Source: Micromonospora ferruginea (lineage in GTDB: Bacteria; Actinomycetota; Actinomycetes; Mycobacteriales; Micromonosporaceae). Taken from it: a stretch of DNA of 64,000 bases. This document shows, piece after piece, positions 51,950 through 61,502 of the stretch. The stretch is from the NCBI RefSeq assembly GCF_013694245.2, contig NZ_CP059322.2, positions 3,913,001 through 3,977,000 of the forward strand, in the 5' to 3' direction. Position 1 is the stretch's first letter. The number at the start of each line of letters is the position of its first letter. The notes beneath the pieces were generated by a model that did not search any database, was not told the DNA's origin, and saw nothing but the letters and a program-made list of their open reading frames with translations. The translations under genes were made by a program, and so were the position numbers.

Positions 51950-52174
51950 GTGGCAGGAGACGAGCCGGTAACCGCGCCAGATCAGCACAAGCCGGGGCAC
52001 CGCAAGTCCGGGCGGATCGGGGCGGTGGTGTCGGCGGTGGCCCTGGTGTTGATGGCGCTCTGCGGCACCGAGGAAGGCCGGGTGGAGCACATCTGGCTGT
52101 TCGGGATCGCCGCGCTGCTGCTCGCCATCGTCATCGGCGACGCCGTGCTGCGCCGCAACGGCCTGCGGTCCTGA
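51950..52174 (+). CDS. Small two-helix membrane protein, hypothetical
   Basis: 74 residues: a hydrophilic N-terminus (AGDEPVTAPDQHKPGHRKSG) followed by two hydrophobic segments, AVVSAVALVLMALCG and WLFGIAALLLAIVIGDAVL, joined by an acidic turn. GGAAGGA lies 7 bases before GTG 51950, and the gene ends at a strong terminator, both supporting a real gene. No family recognised. Divergent from the NamH-like gene, with about 235 bp upstream in which I see no clear motif. Confidence 0.75.
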   Translation: MAGDEPVTAPDQHKPGHRKSGRIGAVVSAVALVLMALCGTEEGRVEHIWLFGIAALLLAIVIGDAVLRRNGLRS

Positions 52175-52198
52175 CGCACGGCGCCAGCGGTACGCGCG

Positions 52199-52231
52199 AA
52201 GGGCCCGCACCCTCACGGGTGCGGGCCCTTT
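52199..52231. terminator. Strong bidirectional terminator
   Basis: AAGGGCCCGCACCC (52199-52212), loop TCAC, and its perfect 14-bp complement to 52230 followed by T; A and T tails on both sides allow function in both directions between convergent genes. Confidence 0.9.
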
Positions 52232-52247
52232 CCGCGTCGTAGGCGGC

Positions 52248-53471
52248 TCAGCGGCCGAGCAGGATGTCCTGGACGTCCTTGAGCGCGGCGTCGACCTCCG
52301 CCTCGAAGTAGCCGCCAGGCACCAGCCCGAAGCGCAGCGTGTCGAGGTCCTTCGGGTTCACCGGCATCGCGTTGCGCCCCTGCATGCCGCCGAGCAGCGT
52401 CTCGAAGAACCGGTCGACCTGGTCCGGGTCGTACCCGCTGCCGAACCGGCGGACCTGGAAGCTGCGCCGGATCTGGTCGACCCGGTGCAGGTCGCTGCCG
52501 GGCGGGCCGGCCATCGGCGGACCCACCATCGGCGGGCCGGCGGCCGGCGGGCCGACCAGCGGCGGGCCGGTCATCGACGGGCCGCCGCCATAGCTGGGCT
52601 CCGGCGGGCCGTAACCCGGGTCCGGCGGGCCGTAGCCCTGCTGGGGCAGCGCCGGCGGGCCGGCCGGGCCGCGCCCGCGCAGCTCACGAAGCTCCCGCTC
52701 GGGCATCCGGATCTCGGCGGTCATGTCGGCGCGACCGTGCCGGCCGGCCTCGAAGCCGTCGAAGCGGTCGCCGGGGCCGCCGTAGCCACCCTGGCCGGGC
52801 TCCGGGCCGTAGCCGCCCGGGCCCTGGTCCGGCGGGCCGTAGCCGCCCGGGCCCTGGTCCGGCGGGCCATAGCCACCCGGACCCTGGTCCGGCGGACCGT
52901 AACCACCCGGGCCGGGCGGCAGGCCACGCTGCGGCGGGCCGCCGTGCCCGAGCGGCGCACCCGGACCCGGGCCCATCGGGCCCGGACCGGCCGGGCCACG
53001 AGGCGAGTCGTAGCCACCGCGCGGGCCGTCGTACCCACCGGCGAACGCGCCGGTCGGCTCGTCGTAGCGGTTGCCGTAGCGGTCGGCGGGCGGGCCGGCC
53101 TGGGCCGGCATCTGCCGGGGCGGCATCGGCGGCTGGGGCACCGGGGACAGGCCACGGTCGTCGCGCATCGGCGGGCCGAGCCGGTCGGCCATCCGGGGAT
53201 CGCCGGCCCGCCCGCCGGGACCGCCGGAGCGCTCCTCCAGCTCGGCGAGCTGCCGCTCGACCCGGTCGAGGTGCAGGTCGACCTGCCACTCGTCGTAGCC
53301 GTTGAACCGGACCCGGAAGACGACGTCGTGGACCTCCTGGGAGGCGACGGGCGCGCCGACCGGCTGACCGTCGAGGGTCGCCTCGACCCGGTCCAGGAAG
53401 GCGTCCACCTCGTCGACCTTGTATCCCCGGCGGAGCGCCTTCCGCCGGAAACGCTGACCCTGACTCGCCAC
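52248..53471 (-). CDS. DivIVA-domain repeat protein with Gly/Pro-rich linker
   Basis: 407 residues. Three short DivIVA-type motifs: RFRRKALRRGYKVDEVDAFL near the N-terminus, VFRVRFNGYDEWQVDLHLDR (about 50-70), and SFQVRRFGSGYDPDQVDRFF near the C-terminus. Between the second and third lies a 200-residue Gly/Pro/Tyr-rich linker containing a tandem GPPDQGPGGY decapeptide. Unlike true DivIVA/Wag31 there is no long coiled coil, so it is more likely an adaptor binding curved membranes or polar proteins. AGGAG 5 bases before GTG 53471 decides the start. Upstream neighbour is rlmN on the same strand (22-bp gap), then cdsA, linking it to an envelope/growth cluster. Confidence 0.85.
   Translation of the reverse strand: MASQGQRFRRKALRRGYKVDEVDAFLDRVEATLDGQPVGAPVASQEVHDVVFRVRFNGYDEWQVDLHLDRVERQLAELEERSGGPGGRAGDPRMADRLGPPMRDDRGLSPVPQPPMPPRQMPAQAGPPADRYGNRYDEPTGAFAGGYDGPRGGYDSPRGPAGPGPMGPGPGAPLGHGGPPQRGLPPGPGGYGPPDQGPGGYGPPDQGPGGYGPPDQGPGGYGPEPGQGGYGGPGDRFDGFEAGRHGRADMTAEIRMPERELRELRGRGPAGPPALPQQGYGPPDPGYGPPEPSYGGGPSMTGPPLVGPPAAGPPMVGPPMAGPPGSDLHRVDQIRRSFQVRRFGSGYDPDQVDRFFETLLGGMQGRNAMPVNPKDLDTLRFGLVPGGYFEAEVDAALKDVQDILLGR
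52805..52920. repeat. 30-bp in-frame tandem repeat inside DivIVA-repeat gene
   Basis: Nearly four units of 30 bp encoding GPPDQGPGGY decapeptides. The first two units are identical and the later ones carry several synonymous changes, pointing to stepwise expansion. Copy number is likely to vary between strains. Confidence 0.85.
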
Positions 53472-53493
53472 TATGTCTCCTGGTCTCGTACCG

Positions 53494-54639
53494 CTACGCC
53501 GTTGCCGCGCGGGGGTCGCTGTCCGTGTCCTCGGCCGCGGCGAGCTGCCCACACGCCCCGTCGATCTCGCGGCCCCGGGTGTCCCGCACCGTGGTGGACA
53601 CCCCGGCGTCGCGCAACCGCCGGACGAACTCCCGCTCGACCGGCTTCGGGCTGGCGTCCCAACGGCTGCCCGGAGTCGGGTTGAGCGGGATCAGGTTCAC
53701 GTGGGCCAACTTGCCGGCCAGCAGCCGCCCGAGCAGATCGGCTCTCCACGGCTGGTCGTTCACGTCCTTGATCATCGCGTATTCGATGGACACGCGACGT
53801 CCCGTCGTGGCCGCGTAGTCCCACGCCGCGTCCAGCACCTCGGACACCTTCCAGCGCTGGTTGACCGGGACGAGTTCGTCGCGCAGCTCATCATCGGGGG
53901 CGTGCAGCGACAACGCAAGGGTCACCGAGAGGTCTTCGCTGGCCAGTCGGCGGATGGCCGGGACCAGCCCGACCGTGGAAACGGTGATGTGACGTTGGGA
54001 CAGGCCGAGTCCCTCCGGCGCCGGCGCGACCAGCCGGCGGATCGCCGCCACCACCCGCGCGTAGTTGGCCAGCGGCTCACCCATGCCCATGAACACCACG
54101 TGCGACAGCCGCGGCGGCGAGCCGGCCACCGCCCCGGAGGCGGCCACCCCGGCCAGGTAGACCGCCTGGTCGACGATCTCGGCGGTGGAGAGGTTGCGGG
54201 TAAGCCCGGCCTGGCCGGTGGCGCAGAACGGGCAGGCCATGCCGCAGCCGGCCTGGCTGGAGATGCAGACGGTGACCCGGTCCGGGTAGCCCATCAGCAC
54301 GCTCTCCACCAGCGAGCCGTCGTGCAGCCGCCAGAGCGCCTTGCGGGTCGCGCCGTCGTCGCAGGCCAGCTCGCGCACCGGGTTGAGCAGGGTGGGCAGC
54401 AGCGTGCCGGCCAGCTTCGCCCGGGTCGCCGCCGGCAGGTCGGTCATCCGCTCCGGGTCGCGCACCAGCCGGCCGAAGTAGTGGTTCGAGACCTGTTTGG
54501 CGCGGAAGGCCGGTTCGCCCAGCTCGGTGACGAGCGCCTGCCGACCCGGCAGGTCCAGGTCGGCGAGGTGACGGGGAGGCATCGCGGGCCGGCGGCCGCG
54601 GGCGTCGGGGTCTACGGAGATCAGCGGGAGGCTCGTCAT
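53494..54639 (-). CDS. rlmN: 23S rRNA (adenine-2503-C2)-methyltransferase
   Basis: 381 residues, radical SAM. The iron-sulfur cysteines are C132, C136 and C139 in GCGMACPFC, with C125 upstream and the methyl-carrying cysteine C363 in [16 protein letters not shown] follows in the SAM domain. It methylates A2503 of 23S rRNA and usually also A37 of some tRNAs. ATG 54639 gives a normal N-terminus. On the same strand between cdsA (upstream) and the DivIVA-repeat gene. The rlmN-cdsA-frr-pyrH-tsf-rpsB order is conserved in actinobacteria. Confidence 0.97.
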   Translation of the reverse strand: MTSLPLISVDPDARGRRPAMPPRHLADLDLPGRQALVTELGEPAFRAKQVSNHYFGRLVRDPERMTDLPAATRAKLAGTLLPTLLNPVRELACDDGATRKALWRLHDGSLVESVLMGYPDRVTVCISSQAGCGMACPFCATGQAGLTRNLSTAEIVDQAVYLAGVAASGAVAGSPPRLSHVVFMGMGEPLANYARVVAAIRRLVAPAPEGLGLSQRHITVSTVGLVPAIRRLASEDLSVTLALSLHAPDDELRDELVPVNQRWKVSEVLDAAWDYAATTGRRVSIEYAMIKDVNDQPWRADLLGRLLAGKLAHVNLIPLNPTPGSRWDASPKPVEREFVRRLRDAGVSTTVRDTRGREIDGACGQLAAAEDTDSDPRAATA

Positions 54640-54743
54640 GGCGCGTCCAGTCTGACACGGGCCGGGCCGGACGCACCCGTCCGCGGGTGCCGAATCGCCC
54701 CCGACCGGCCGGTTGGCCCCGCTTCGCGGAGGTGATCCATCCC

Positions 54744-55985
54744 TCAGCCCACCACCGGCACGAACACCGCGAGCAGCAGGTACGCCGTCGGCACCGCGAA
54801 CAGGATGGAGTCGAGCCGGTCCATCAGGCCGCCGTGGCCGGGAAGCAGGTTGCTCATGTCCTTGACGCCGAGATCCCGCTTGATCATCGACTCGGCGAGG
54901 TCGCCCAGCACCGCGGCGCAGGAGATCGCCACCCCGAACAGCGCGCCCCACCACGGGGCCACGTCGAACAGCAGCCACAGCAGCAGCGCGCTGCCCACCG
55001 CGGCGGCGGTGACCGAACCGGCGAAGCCCTCCCAGGACTTCTTCGGGCTGATCTTCGGGGCCATCGGGCGCTTGCCGAACGCCACCCCGGCGGCGTACCC
55101 GCCGGTGTCGGAGAGCACCACGGCCACCAGCGTGACCAGCACCCGCAGGTGACCGTCGTCGGGCGCGGCCGCGAGCAGGGCCGCGAATCCGGCCAGGAAG
55201 GGCACGTAGACCACGATCAGCGTCGCCGCGGTCAGGTCCCGCTGGTAGTTGCCGGGACCGTCGCCCAGCCGCCAGATCATCGTGCCCAGCACGGTGACCA
55301 GCAGCCCGAGGCAGAGCGCGTCCGGGCCGGCGAACCAGGCCAGCCCGATCATGATCACCCCGCCGGCGACCAGCGGCACCAGCGGCGGGTGGGCGCCGCT
55401 GCGGCGTACCGCCCGGGCCATCTCCCAGATGCCGATCGCCACCGCGGCGGCGAGCACGGCGAGGAACGCCGGGAGGAAGAAGAAGAGCGGCACCACGATC
55501 GCCGCGCCGAGGCCCACGCCGACGCCGATCGCCGCCGGCAGGTTGCGCCCCGCCTTCGACGCCCGGGGCGCGGTGGTCGGCGGGCGCTCGGCGCTCGCCC
55601 GGCGGCGGCCCTTCGACCGGCGACCGGACGGCGGCTCGGGCGCCGGCTCGTCGCGTACCTCCGGAAGGTGGCCGGTCGGCTCGTCCCGCACCGGCGCGAT
55701 CTGGGCGGTGGGGAACTCGTCGTCCGGCCGGTCGTCACCGCGCGGACCGCGACCGCCGGGCGGCGGGCCGCCGGCGGGCCAGGGACCGCCCGGGTACGGG
55801 TCGGCGTAGGTTTCCCGCTCGGCTTGCCGGGCGTACGCGCCGGCGTCGGCTCCGAACGCGTCCGGGCCGGGGGCGGGCCGCTGCCACGGGCCGGGCTCCA
55901 GGTCGGTCTCCGGCCAGGGCAGGGCCGGGGCCGGCCGGTCCCAGCCGCGCGGCTCGGTGCTGCCGTAGGGGTCGGGGTGGGACAT
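54744..55985 (-). CDS. cdsA: Phosphatidate cytidylyltransferase with long proline-rich N-terminal extension
   Basis: 413 residues. Makes CDP-diacylglycerol from phosphatidic acid and CTP, the entry to phospholipid synthesis. The family signature is complete: [18 protein letters not shown] followed by LMDRLDS near the C-terminus, after about eight membrane helices from residue 150 on. The first 145 residues are a Pro/Gly/Arg/Asp-rich cytosolic extension (repeated RP, PG and YxDP patches), longer than in most bacteria but common in actinomycetes. ATG 55985 is the best start. Upstream there is a terminator after frr, so cdsA probably has its own promoter. A weak GCACCC/GGGTGC hairpin lies downstream at 54673-54690. 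Confidence 0.96.
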   Translation of the reverse strand: MSHPDPYGSTEPRGWDRPAPALPWPETDLEPGPWQRPAPGPDAFGADAGAYARQAERETYADPYPGGPWPAGGPPPGGRGPRGDDRPDDEFPTAQIAPVRDEPTGHLPEVRDEPAPEPPSGRRSKGRRRASAERPPTTAPRASKAGRNLPAAIGVGVGLGAAIVVPLFFFLPAFLAVLAAAVAIGIWEMARAVRRSGAHPPLVPLVAGGVIMIGLAWFAGPDALCLGLLVTVLGTMIWRLGDGPGNYQRDLTAATLIVVYVPFLAGFAALLAAAPDDGHLRVLVTLVAVVLSDTGGYAAGVAFGKRPMAPKISPKKSWEGFAGSVTAAAVGSALLLWLLFDVAPWWGALFGVAISCAAVLGDLAESMIKRDLGVKDMSNLLPGHGGLMDRLDSILFAVPTAYLLLAVFVPVVG

Positions 55986-56179
55986 CACGCACCGGCAGAC
56001 GGTACGAAAGCCACCACATGACGCAAGACCAAGACCATCCCCTACCGGCGTGAGACTTCCTGTTGACGGACCGACGGCCGGGCGACTCCCGTCGTTCACC
56101 CGCTGGTGGTCGCCGAATCGTGCCGAGCCTACTGCACCCGGGAGGCGGCGAGGGTGGACGCCGTCCGGGCACGACGACG

Positions 56180-56221
56180 GCACCGGGCCGCCGCCCGGGA
56201 TGCCGGGCGGCGGCGGCGCGG
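56180..56221 (-). terminator. Terminator downstream of frr
   Basis: Nested stem: GCACCG at 56180-56185 with CGGTGC at 56216-56221, enclosing GCCGCCGCCCGG (56187-56198) paired with 56203-56214. It lies 25 bp past the frr stop; the rest of the 55986-56246 gap shows no gene. Confidence 0.85.
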
Positions 56222-56246
56222 TGCCGTGACGGAGTACGCGTGCCGC

Positions 56247-56804
56247 TCAGACCTCGAGCAGCTCGGTCTCCTTGTGCTTGATCATCTCGTCCACCGTGGC
56301 GACGAAACGCTGGGTCAGGTCGTCCAGGTCCTTCTCCGCGCGGCGGCCCTCGTCCTCGCCGACCTCGCCGTCCTTGACCAGGCGGTCCAGCTCTTCCTTG
56401 GCCTTGCGGCGGATGTTGCGGACGGCGACCTTCGCCTCCTCGCCCTTCTGCCGGGCGACCTTGATCATCTCGCGCCGCCGCTCCTCGGTCATCTGCGGCA
56501 GCACGATGCGCAACTGGTTGCCCTCGTTGTTCGGGTTGACCCCGAGGTCCGAGTCGCGGATCGCCTTCTCCATCGCATTGGTCTGCGAGTTGTCGTACGG
56601 CTTGATGATCACCATGCGCGGCTCGGGCACCGCGATGGACGCCATCTGCGGCAGCGGGGTCGGGCTGCCGTAGTAGTCGATGAGGATCCGGGAGAACATG
56701 GCGGCGTTGGCGCGACCGGTGCGGATCCCGCCGAATTCCTCCCTGGCGTGCTCGATGGCACGCTCCATCTTCTCCTCCGCCTCGAGGAGGGTGTCGTCGA
56801 TCAC
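56247..56804 (-). CDS. frr: Ribosome recycling factor
   Basis: 185 residues, the standard length. Splits post-termination ribosomes together with EF-G. Conserved stretches: [56 protein letters not shown] and the helical C-terminus. GTG 56804 is the start. Follows pyrH by 86 bp on the same strand and ends before a strong hairpin. Confidence 0.98.
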   Translation of the reverse strand: MIDDTLLEAEEKMERAIEHAREEFGGIRTGRANAAMFSRILIDYYGSPTPLPQMASIAVPEPRMVIIKPYDNSQTNAMEKAIRDSDLGVNPNNEGNQLRIVLPQMTEERRREMIKVARQKGEEAKVAVRNIRRKAKEELDRLVKDGEVGEDEGRRAEKDLDDLTQRFVATVDEMIKHKETELLEV

Positions 56805-56890
56805 CGGTCTCCTCGCCTCCTTCTGTCGCTCGTCGTGGGCTGTGCTCTCAGGCTGTGGCAGAGGACCGCGGCCGGTCCGGTGGGACCGGA

Positions 56891-57658
56891 TCAGGCGGTG
56901 ATCAGCGTGCCGATCTTCTCACCGCCGACGGCCCGGACGATGGTGTCGTCGCCCTGGGCGCCGAAGACCAGCATCGGCAGGCCGTTCTCCATGCAGAGGC
57001 TGAACGCGGCGGCGTCGGCCACCCGGAGGTTGCGGCGCAGCACCTCGGAGAAGGTGATCGAGTCGAGCTTGCTCGCGGTGGGGTCGATCCGGGGGTCGGC
57101 GGTGTAGACCGCGTCCACGCCGTTCTTGCTCATCAGCACCACGTCCGCGCGGATCTCCAGCGCGCGCTGGGCGGCCACCGTGTCGGTGGAGAAGTAGGGC
57201 ATCCCGGCGCCCGCACCGAAGATCACCACACGGCCCTTCTCCAGGTGCCGGATCGCGCGCAGCGGGATGTAGGGCTCGGCGACCTGGGCCATGGTGATGG
57301 CGCTCTGCACCCGGGTCTCGATGCCCTCCTTCTCCAGGAAGTCCTGCAACGCCAGGCAGTTCATCACCGTGCCCAGCATGCCCATGTAGTCGGCGCGGGC
57401 CCGGTCCATGCCCCGCTTCTGCAGCTCCGCGCCGCGGAAGAAGTTGCCGCCGCCGACCACCACCGAGACCTGCACGCCGCGGCGCACCACGGTGGCGATC
57501 TGCCGGGCGATGCCCTGCACGACGTCCGGGTCGACGCCGATCGCGCCGCCGCCGAAGACCTCACCGGAGAGCTTCAGCACCACCCGACGGGACCGACCGG
57601 GCGGCGGGGCGGTCGGGTCGTCCTCCGCCAGGCTCCGGTCACTCACAACCTGCGTCAT
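56891..57658 (-). CDS. pyrH: UMP kinase
   Basis: 255 residues, amino acid kinase fold; phosphorylates UMP to UDP. Hallmarks: [48 protein letters not shown] and [14 protein letters not shown] variable N-terminal tail of about 24 residues ([15 protein letters not shown]) precedes the fold. ATG 57658 has GGGGCGG close upstream. Separated from tsf by two hairpins, so it is probably transcribed from its own promoter with frr. Confidence 0.98.
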   Translation of the reverse strand: MTQVVSDRSLAEDDPTAPPPGRSRRVVLKLSGEVFGGGAIGVDPDVVQGIARQIATVVRRGVQVSVVVGGGNFFRGAELQKRGMDRARADYMGMLGTVMNCLALQDFLEKEGIETRVQSAITMAQVAEPYIPLRAIRHLEKGRVVIFGAGAGMPYFSTDTVAAQRALEIRADVVLMSKNGVDAVYTADPRIDPTASKLDSITFSEVLRRNLRVADAAAFSLCMENGLPMLVFGAQGDDTIVRAVGGEKIGTLITA

Positions 57659-57723
57659 CCGCCCCGCCCCTTCTCCCCGCGCAGCGCGCGGGCGTCGCGT
57701 AACTGCCCCTGCCGACCCTATGT

Positions 57724-57806
57724 GACGAGGAGGCCGCGGTGCCTGTCGCGTACACCGGCGGCCTCCTCGTCGACGTTTCCCCTGCGCCCGGGACACGGCC
57801 CCGGGC
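57724..57806 (-). terminator. Tandem hairpins downstream of tsf
   Basis: GACGAGGAGGCCGC (57724-57737) pairs perfectly with 57758-57771; a second hairpin, GCCCGGG/CCCGGGC, spans 57786-57806, 7 bp past the tsf stop. They separate tsf from pyrH. Confidence 0.82.
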
Positions 57807-57812
57807 GGCGGC

Positions 57813-58640
57813 TCAGGCCTGGCCGACCTCGAACCGCACGAAGCGGGTCACCTCGATGCCGGCCTCGGCCAGCACCTGCTTGACGGTCTTCTTGTTGTCG
57901 GCGACCGCGGCCTGCTCCAGCAGGACGAAGTCCTTGAAGAAGGAGTTGACCCGACCCTCGACGATCTTCGGCAGCGCCGCCTCGGGCTTCTTCTCCTCGC
58001 GGGCGGTCTGCTCGGCGATGCGCCGCTCCGACTCGACCGTCTCGGCGGGCACCTCGTCGCGGGTGAGGTACTTCGGCCGCATCGCGGCGATCTGCATCGC
58101 CACGCCGCGCGCGTCCGCGTCGGCCGCCTCGTCGGTCTTGCCGGTGAACTGCACCAGCACGCCGACCGCCGGGGGCAGGTCCTGGCTCTTGCGGTGCAGG
58201 TAGACCGCGGTGGTGCCGTCGAGCTTGGCGAAGCGGTTGAGCACCAGCTTCTCGCCGATCTTGGCGGACTGCTCCTGGATCAGGTCGGCCACGGTCTTGC
58301 CGTCGATGCTGCTCGCGAGCAGCTCCTCGGCGGTGGTGGCGCCGCTGGTCACGCCGTGCTCGACGAGCTGCTGGGCCAGCGCGATGAAGGCGTCGTTCTT
58401 GGCGACGAAGTCGGTCTCGCAGTTGAGCTCGAGCAGCGCCTGGCCGGAGTGGGCGACGAGGCCGTTGGCCGCGGTGCGGCCGGCCCGCTTGCCGACATCC
58501 TTGGCACCCTTGACGCGCAGGATCTCGACGGCCTTGTCGAAGTCGCCCTCGGCCTCGGTCAGCGCCTTCTTGGAGTCCATCATGCCGGCGCCGGTGAGGT
58601 CCCGGAGCTTCTTGACGTCCGCGGCGGTGAAGTTGGACAT
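57813..58640 (-). CDS. tsf: Elongation factor Ts
   Basis: 275 residues. Nucleotide exchange factor of EF-Tu. N-terminal [24 protein letters not shown] with the TDF-equivalent helix, core [13 protein letters not shown] (the TDFV motif that contacts EF-Tu), and the usual [19 protein letters not shown] end. Normal length for actinobacteria. Follows rpsB with a 126-bp gap that holds a hairpin, the classical rpsB-tsf pair. Confidence 0.98.
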   Translation of the reverse strand: MSNFTAADVKKLRDLTGAGMMDSKKALTEAEGDFDKAVEILRVKGAKDVGKRAGRTAANGLVAHSGQALLELNCETDFVAKNDAFIALAQQLVEHGVTSGATTAEELLASSIDGKTVADLIQEQSAKIGEKLVLNRFAKLDGTTAVYLHRKSQDLPPAVGVLVQFTGKTDEAADADARGVAMQIAAMRPKYLTRDEVPAETVESERRIAEQTAREEKKPEAALPKIVEGRVNSFFKDFVLLEQAAVADNKKTVKQVLAEAGIEVTRFVRFEVGQA

Positions 58641-58715
58641 GACTCTCTCTTCGGTGTCAGTGAGGTGGTCTGGGGAGCTGGTTACCCGTTCCGGGCCGGT
58701 GCTGCCCGGCGTACC

Positions 58716-58760
58716 CGTCGCGCCCCACCGCCGGGAACAGCCGACGGTGGGGACGCGACG
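58716..58760 (-). terminator. Hairpin between rpsB and tsf (attenuator)
   Basis: CGTCGCGCCCCACCG (58716-58730) pairs with 58745-58760 with a single bulged A, just after the rpsB stop. A partial terminator here would set the ratio of S2 to EF-Ts. Confidence 0.75.
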
Positions 58761-58766
58761 GCGAGA

Positions 58767-59672
58767 TCACTCCGCGGCGGCGGTCGCCGGCTGCTCGGTG
58801 GCCTTCTTCGGCTCCTCGGCGGCCGGCTGCTCGGCGGCGGCGGCGGGCTGCTCGGCGGCGGCGGCGGGCTGCTCGTCGGCCTTCTTCGGCTCCTCGAGCA
58901 GCTCGCGCTCCCACTCGGCCAGCGGCTCGTCGGCGCCGACCTGGCCCGCCTCGGGCTTCTCGTCGCCACCCCGGTTACGGCCGGAGCGGGCGATCAGACC
59001 GTCGGCGACGGCGGCGGCGACGACCTTGGTCAGCAGCTCGGCCGAGCGGATGGCGTCGTCGTTGCCCGGGATCGGGAAGTCGACCTCGTCCGGGTCGCAG
59101 TTGGTGTCGAGCACGGCGATCACCGGGATGCCCAGCTTGCGGGCCTCGTCGACGGCGATGTGCTCCTTCTTGGTGTCGACGATCCAGACCGCGGCCGGCA
59201 GCTTCTGCATGTCCCGCAGGCCACCGAGGGTGCGGGTCAGCTTGATCTTCTCGCGGGAGAGCTGGAGGGTCTCCTTCTTGGTGTAACCGGCGGCGGTGCC
59301 GCTCAGGTCACCCAGGGCCTCGAGCTCCTTCATCCGCTGCAGCCGCTTGTACACGGTCTGGAAGTTGGTCAGCATGCCACCGAGCCAGCGGTGGTTGACG
59401 TACGGCTGGCCGACCCGGGTCGCCTGCTCGGCGATGGCCTCCTGGGCCTGCTTCTTGGTGCCGACGAACAGGATGCTGCCGCCGCCCGCGACGGTGGTGC
59501 GGATGAACTCGTACGCCTTCTCGATGTAGTCGAGGGTCTGGCGCAGGTCGATGATGTAGATACCGTTGCGCTCGGTGAAGATGAAGCGCTTCATCTTCGG
59601 GTTCCAGCGGCGGGTCTGGTGCCCGAAGTGCACACCGCTCTCCAGCAGCTGACGCATGGTCACGACGGCCAT
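58767..59672 (-). CDS. rpsB: 30S ribosomal protein S2 with long Ala/Glu/Pro-rich tail
   Basis: 301 residues. The core (1-230) is canonical S2: [20 protein letters not shown], the IIDLRQT strand, [13 protein letters not shown] and [22 protein letters not shown]. After about residue 235 there is a low-complexity acidic tail with repeats of PAAAAEQ and EEPKK, about 60 residues longer than E. coli S2; such tails are common in actinobacteria. ATG 59672 with AGGAG 7-8 bases upstream. First gene of the rpsB-tsf unit, with a leader of about 170 nt. Confidence 0.98.
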   Translation of the reverse strand: MAVVTMRQLLESGVHFGHQTRRWNPKMKRFIFTERNGIYIIDLRQTLDYIEKAYEFIRTTVAGGGSILFVGTKKQAQEAIAEQATRVGQPYVNHRWLGGMLTNFQTVYKRLQRMKELEALGDLSGTAAGYTKKETLQLSREKIKLTRTLGGLRDMQKLPAAVWIVDTKKEHIAVDEARKLGIPVIAVLDTNCDPDEVDFPIPGNDDAIRSAELLTKVVAAAVADGLIARSGRNRGGDEKPEAGQVGADEPLAEWERELLEEPKKADEQPAAAAEQPAAAAEQPAAEEPKKATEQPATAAAE

Positions 59673-59856
59673 GGTGGGTACTCCTACTGTGTCCCTGGTT
59701 GTCCGTCCGGCCGGCGGCCGGACGCCTGGCGCCCGGTCGCCGGCCAGGGTGGGCCCGGGTGGAAGAACCGGGACCAGGGAGGCCGTCGCCCCACGGGAGA
59801 CCGTGGAGAGGGCACGCGAGGTCGACCGCGCGAGGCGGTCGCCGTTGCCAAGTGTA
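59673..59856 (-). promoter_or_regulatory. Long rpsB leader with candidate -10 box
   Basis: Reading on the minus strand, TACACT at 59856-59851 fits a -10 hexamer; no clear -35 is seen. It would give a 5' leader of about 170 nt, rich in GGCCGGC-type potential stems. In other bacteria S2 represses its own mRNA through the leader, so a similar role is possible. Confidence 0.4.
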
Positions 59857-59864
59857 CGCGCCCG

Positions 59865-59892
59865 CTCCGCACCCCGGCCCCGGGGTGCGGAG
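59865..59892 (-). terminator. Hairpin between the proline-rich membrane gene and rpsB
   Basis: CTCCGCACCCCGG (59865-59877) pairs with its complement at 59880-59892; effective stem about 12 bp with a 4-base loop, 55 bp past the stop of the upstream gene. Confidence 0.7.
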
Positions 59893-59946
59893 TCCTGCCT
59901 GATCTTGCGGTCGGCGGGCGGCCCCGACGTGCGCCGCCGCCGACGG

Positions 59947-60915
59947 TCAGCGGGCCGCGAGGGCCGCCGCGACGAAGAGCACCAGGCCGACGGTCAGGTA
60001 GGCGGTCGGCGGGCGCAGCCAGCCGCGGCTGCCGTCGGCGAGCGCCAGCCCACCGGTGCGCAGCCCGTACAGCCCGGCGCCGAAGATCGGCAGCCCGACC
60101 ACCAGGAACGTGCCCACCACGACGTGCGACGCCGACACCGGGTCGCCCACCAGCCCGTGCAGCAGCACCCGCAACGCCGGCACCTCCAGCACCACCACCA
60201 ACGCCGCCAGCAGCACCGCGAGCGCCGGACGACGGGTCCGGTAGACGCCGTCACCGGGCGGCGGCCCCTCCGTCCGGGGCACCACCGCCGGCATCGGGCC
60301 GGTCGGCATCTCCAGCGGGTTCACCGGCGGCGCGGCCGGGTCCGCCGCGCCGGCCGGCCGCTCGCCCACCGTCAACGGGGTGGCCGCGCCGGGACCCGTC
60401 CGGCCGCCGAGGGAGATCTGCGTCCCGCCGGCCGTGGCGGGCTCGGCCGACCGGCCGGTGTCCACGATCGGGTAGCCGCCCAGCGGGCCGGGACGGGCCG
60501 GGTCGGGGCTGCCGGCGAGCGCGTCCGCGCCTCGGGCGCCGAGCGGGTTCGCGCCGCGCGCACCGGTGCCGAGCGCGTCCACGCCGCTGCGGGACACCGC
60601 GCCGAGCGGGTCCTCGCCGGGCGTGCCGGCCGCCTCGCGGGCCGCCCGGCGACCGGCTCGGCCGGGCAGCTCACCGGAGACCTCCGGGTCGTCCGGTCGC
60701 TGCGACCGCCAACCGCTCGTGTCGTCGACCAGCGGATCGGCGGCGGGGTATCCCCCGTAGCGGCTCTCACCGGCGCGCTGCTCCGGGGCGCGGTAGTCGT
60801 CGTCGCGGTAGCGCGGCTCACCTGCGGCGCGCCAGTTCGACTCGTACCCGCGGTCGCCCCACCGCGGTTCCTGCTGATCCTCGGGGTAGCTGCGTCGTCC
60901 GTCCACGACCGGCAC
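59947..60915 (-). CDS. Hypothetical membrane protein with long disordered N-terminus
   Basis: 322 residues. The first 215 are hydrophilic and rich in Arg, Asp, Gly and Pro with tyrosine patches ([15 protein letters not shown]), probably disordered and cytosolic. The last 100 hold four hydrophobic segments ([40 protein letters not shown], and two more, ending [18 protein letters not shown]). No family recognised; typical of actinomycete genes flanking rpsB. GTG at 60915 is the longest start, and the next GTG follows within four codons. Divergent from yraN with 226 bp between, in which I see no clear element. Confidence 0.78.
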   Translation of the reverse strand: MPVVDGRRSYPEDQQEPRWGDRGYESNWRAAGEPRYRDDDYRAPEQRAGESRYGGYPAADPLVDDTSGWRSQRPDDPEVSGELPGRAGRRAAREAAGTPGEDPLGAVSRSGVDALGTGARGANPLGARGADALAGSPDPARPGPLGGYPIVDTGRSAEPATAGGTQISLGGRTGPGAATPLTVGERPAGAADPAAPPVNPLEMPTGPMPAVVPRTEGPPPGDGVYRTRRPALAVLLAALVVVLEVPALRVLLHGLVGDPVSASHVVVGTFLVVGLPIFGAGLYGLRTGGLALADGSRGWLRPPTAYLTVGLVLFVAAALAAR

Positions 60916-61141
60916 GGTATGCGACCGGCACCAGCCGCGCCATTCGGATCGGCCGTGACGTCGCCGCAGCTCAGCGCCGCTCCGGCCGGTGGTGGTCAGG
61001 TGACGCCGGGTGACCGTCTCGGCACCGGGCCGCTAGCAGAACGAGATGAAGATCGTGAGCCCGTCCACAACCGCACCCTTGTCCACAGGCCGGTGGCGGC
61101 GGGACACCGGCCGGCGGCCCGCCGCCCGCATCCTGGCCGGC

Positions 61142-61501
61142 ATGACGAACCGGAACCAGGCCGTCGGCGCGTACGGCGAACGGTGCGCGCTGCGGCACCT
61201 GATCGACACCGGGCTGCGGCCGATCGCCCGCAACTGGCGCTGCCCCGACGGGGAGATCGACATCATCGCCTGGGAGGGCCCGGTCCTCGCCTTCTGCGAG
61301 GTGAAGACCCGACGCACCGAGCGATACGGCTCCCCCGCCGAGGCGGTGGTCCGGACCAAGGCGCGCCGGCTGCGCGGCCTGGCCGCCCGCTGGCTCGCCG
61401 AGACCGGCACCACCGCCGACGAGGTCCGCTTCGACGTGCTCTCGGTGCGGCTGCCGGCAACCGGGCGGGCCCGGGTCGAACACCTCCGCGGCGCGTTCTG
61501 A
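61142..61501 (+). CDS. YraN/UPF0102-family nuclease-like protein
   Basis: 119 residues. The family pattern is complete: GAYGERCALRHL, then ARNWRCPDGEIDIIAW and LAFCEVKTRR, a PD-(D/E)XK-type core with E, D and the ExK of EVK. Presumed to process branched DNA, although enzymatic proof is limited. ATG 61142 starts MTNRNQAVGAYGE like homologues. Ends 1 bp before yifB; yraN-yifB-dprA is a conserved cluster (Rv2898c-Rv2896c in M. tuberculosis, from memory). Confidence 0.93.
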   Translation: MTNRNQAVGAYGERCALRHLIDTGLRPIARNWRCPDGEIDIIAWEGPVLAFCEVKTRRTERYGSPAEAVVRTKARRLRGLAARWLAETGTTADEVRFDVLSVRLPATGRARVEHLRGAF

Positions 61502-61502
61502 C

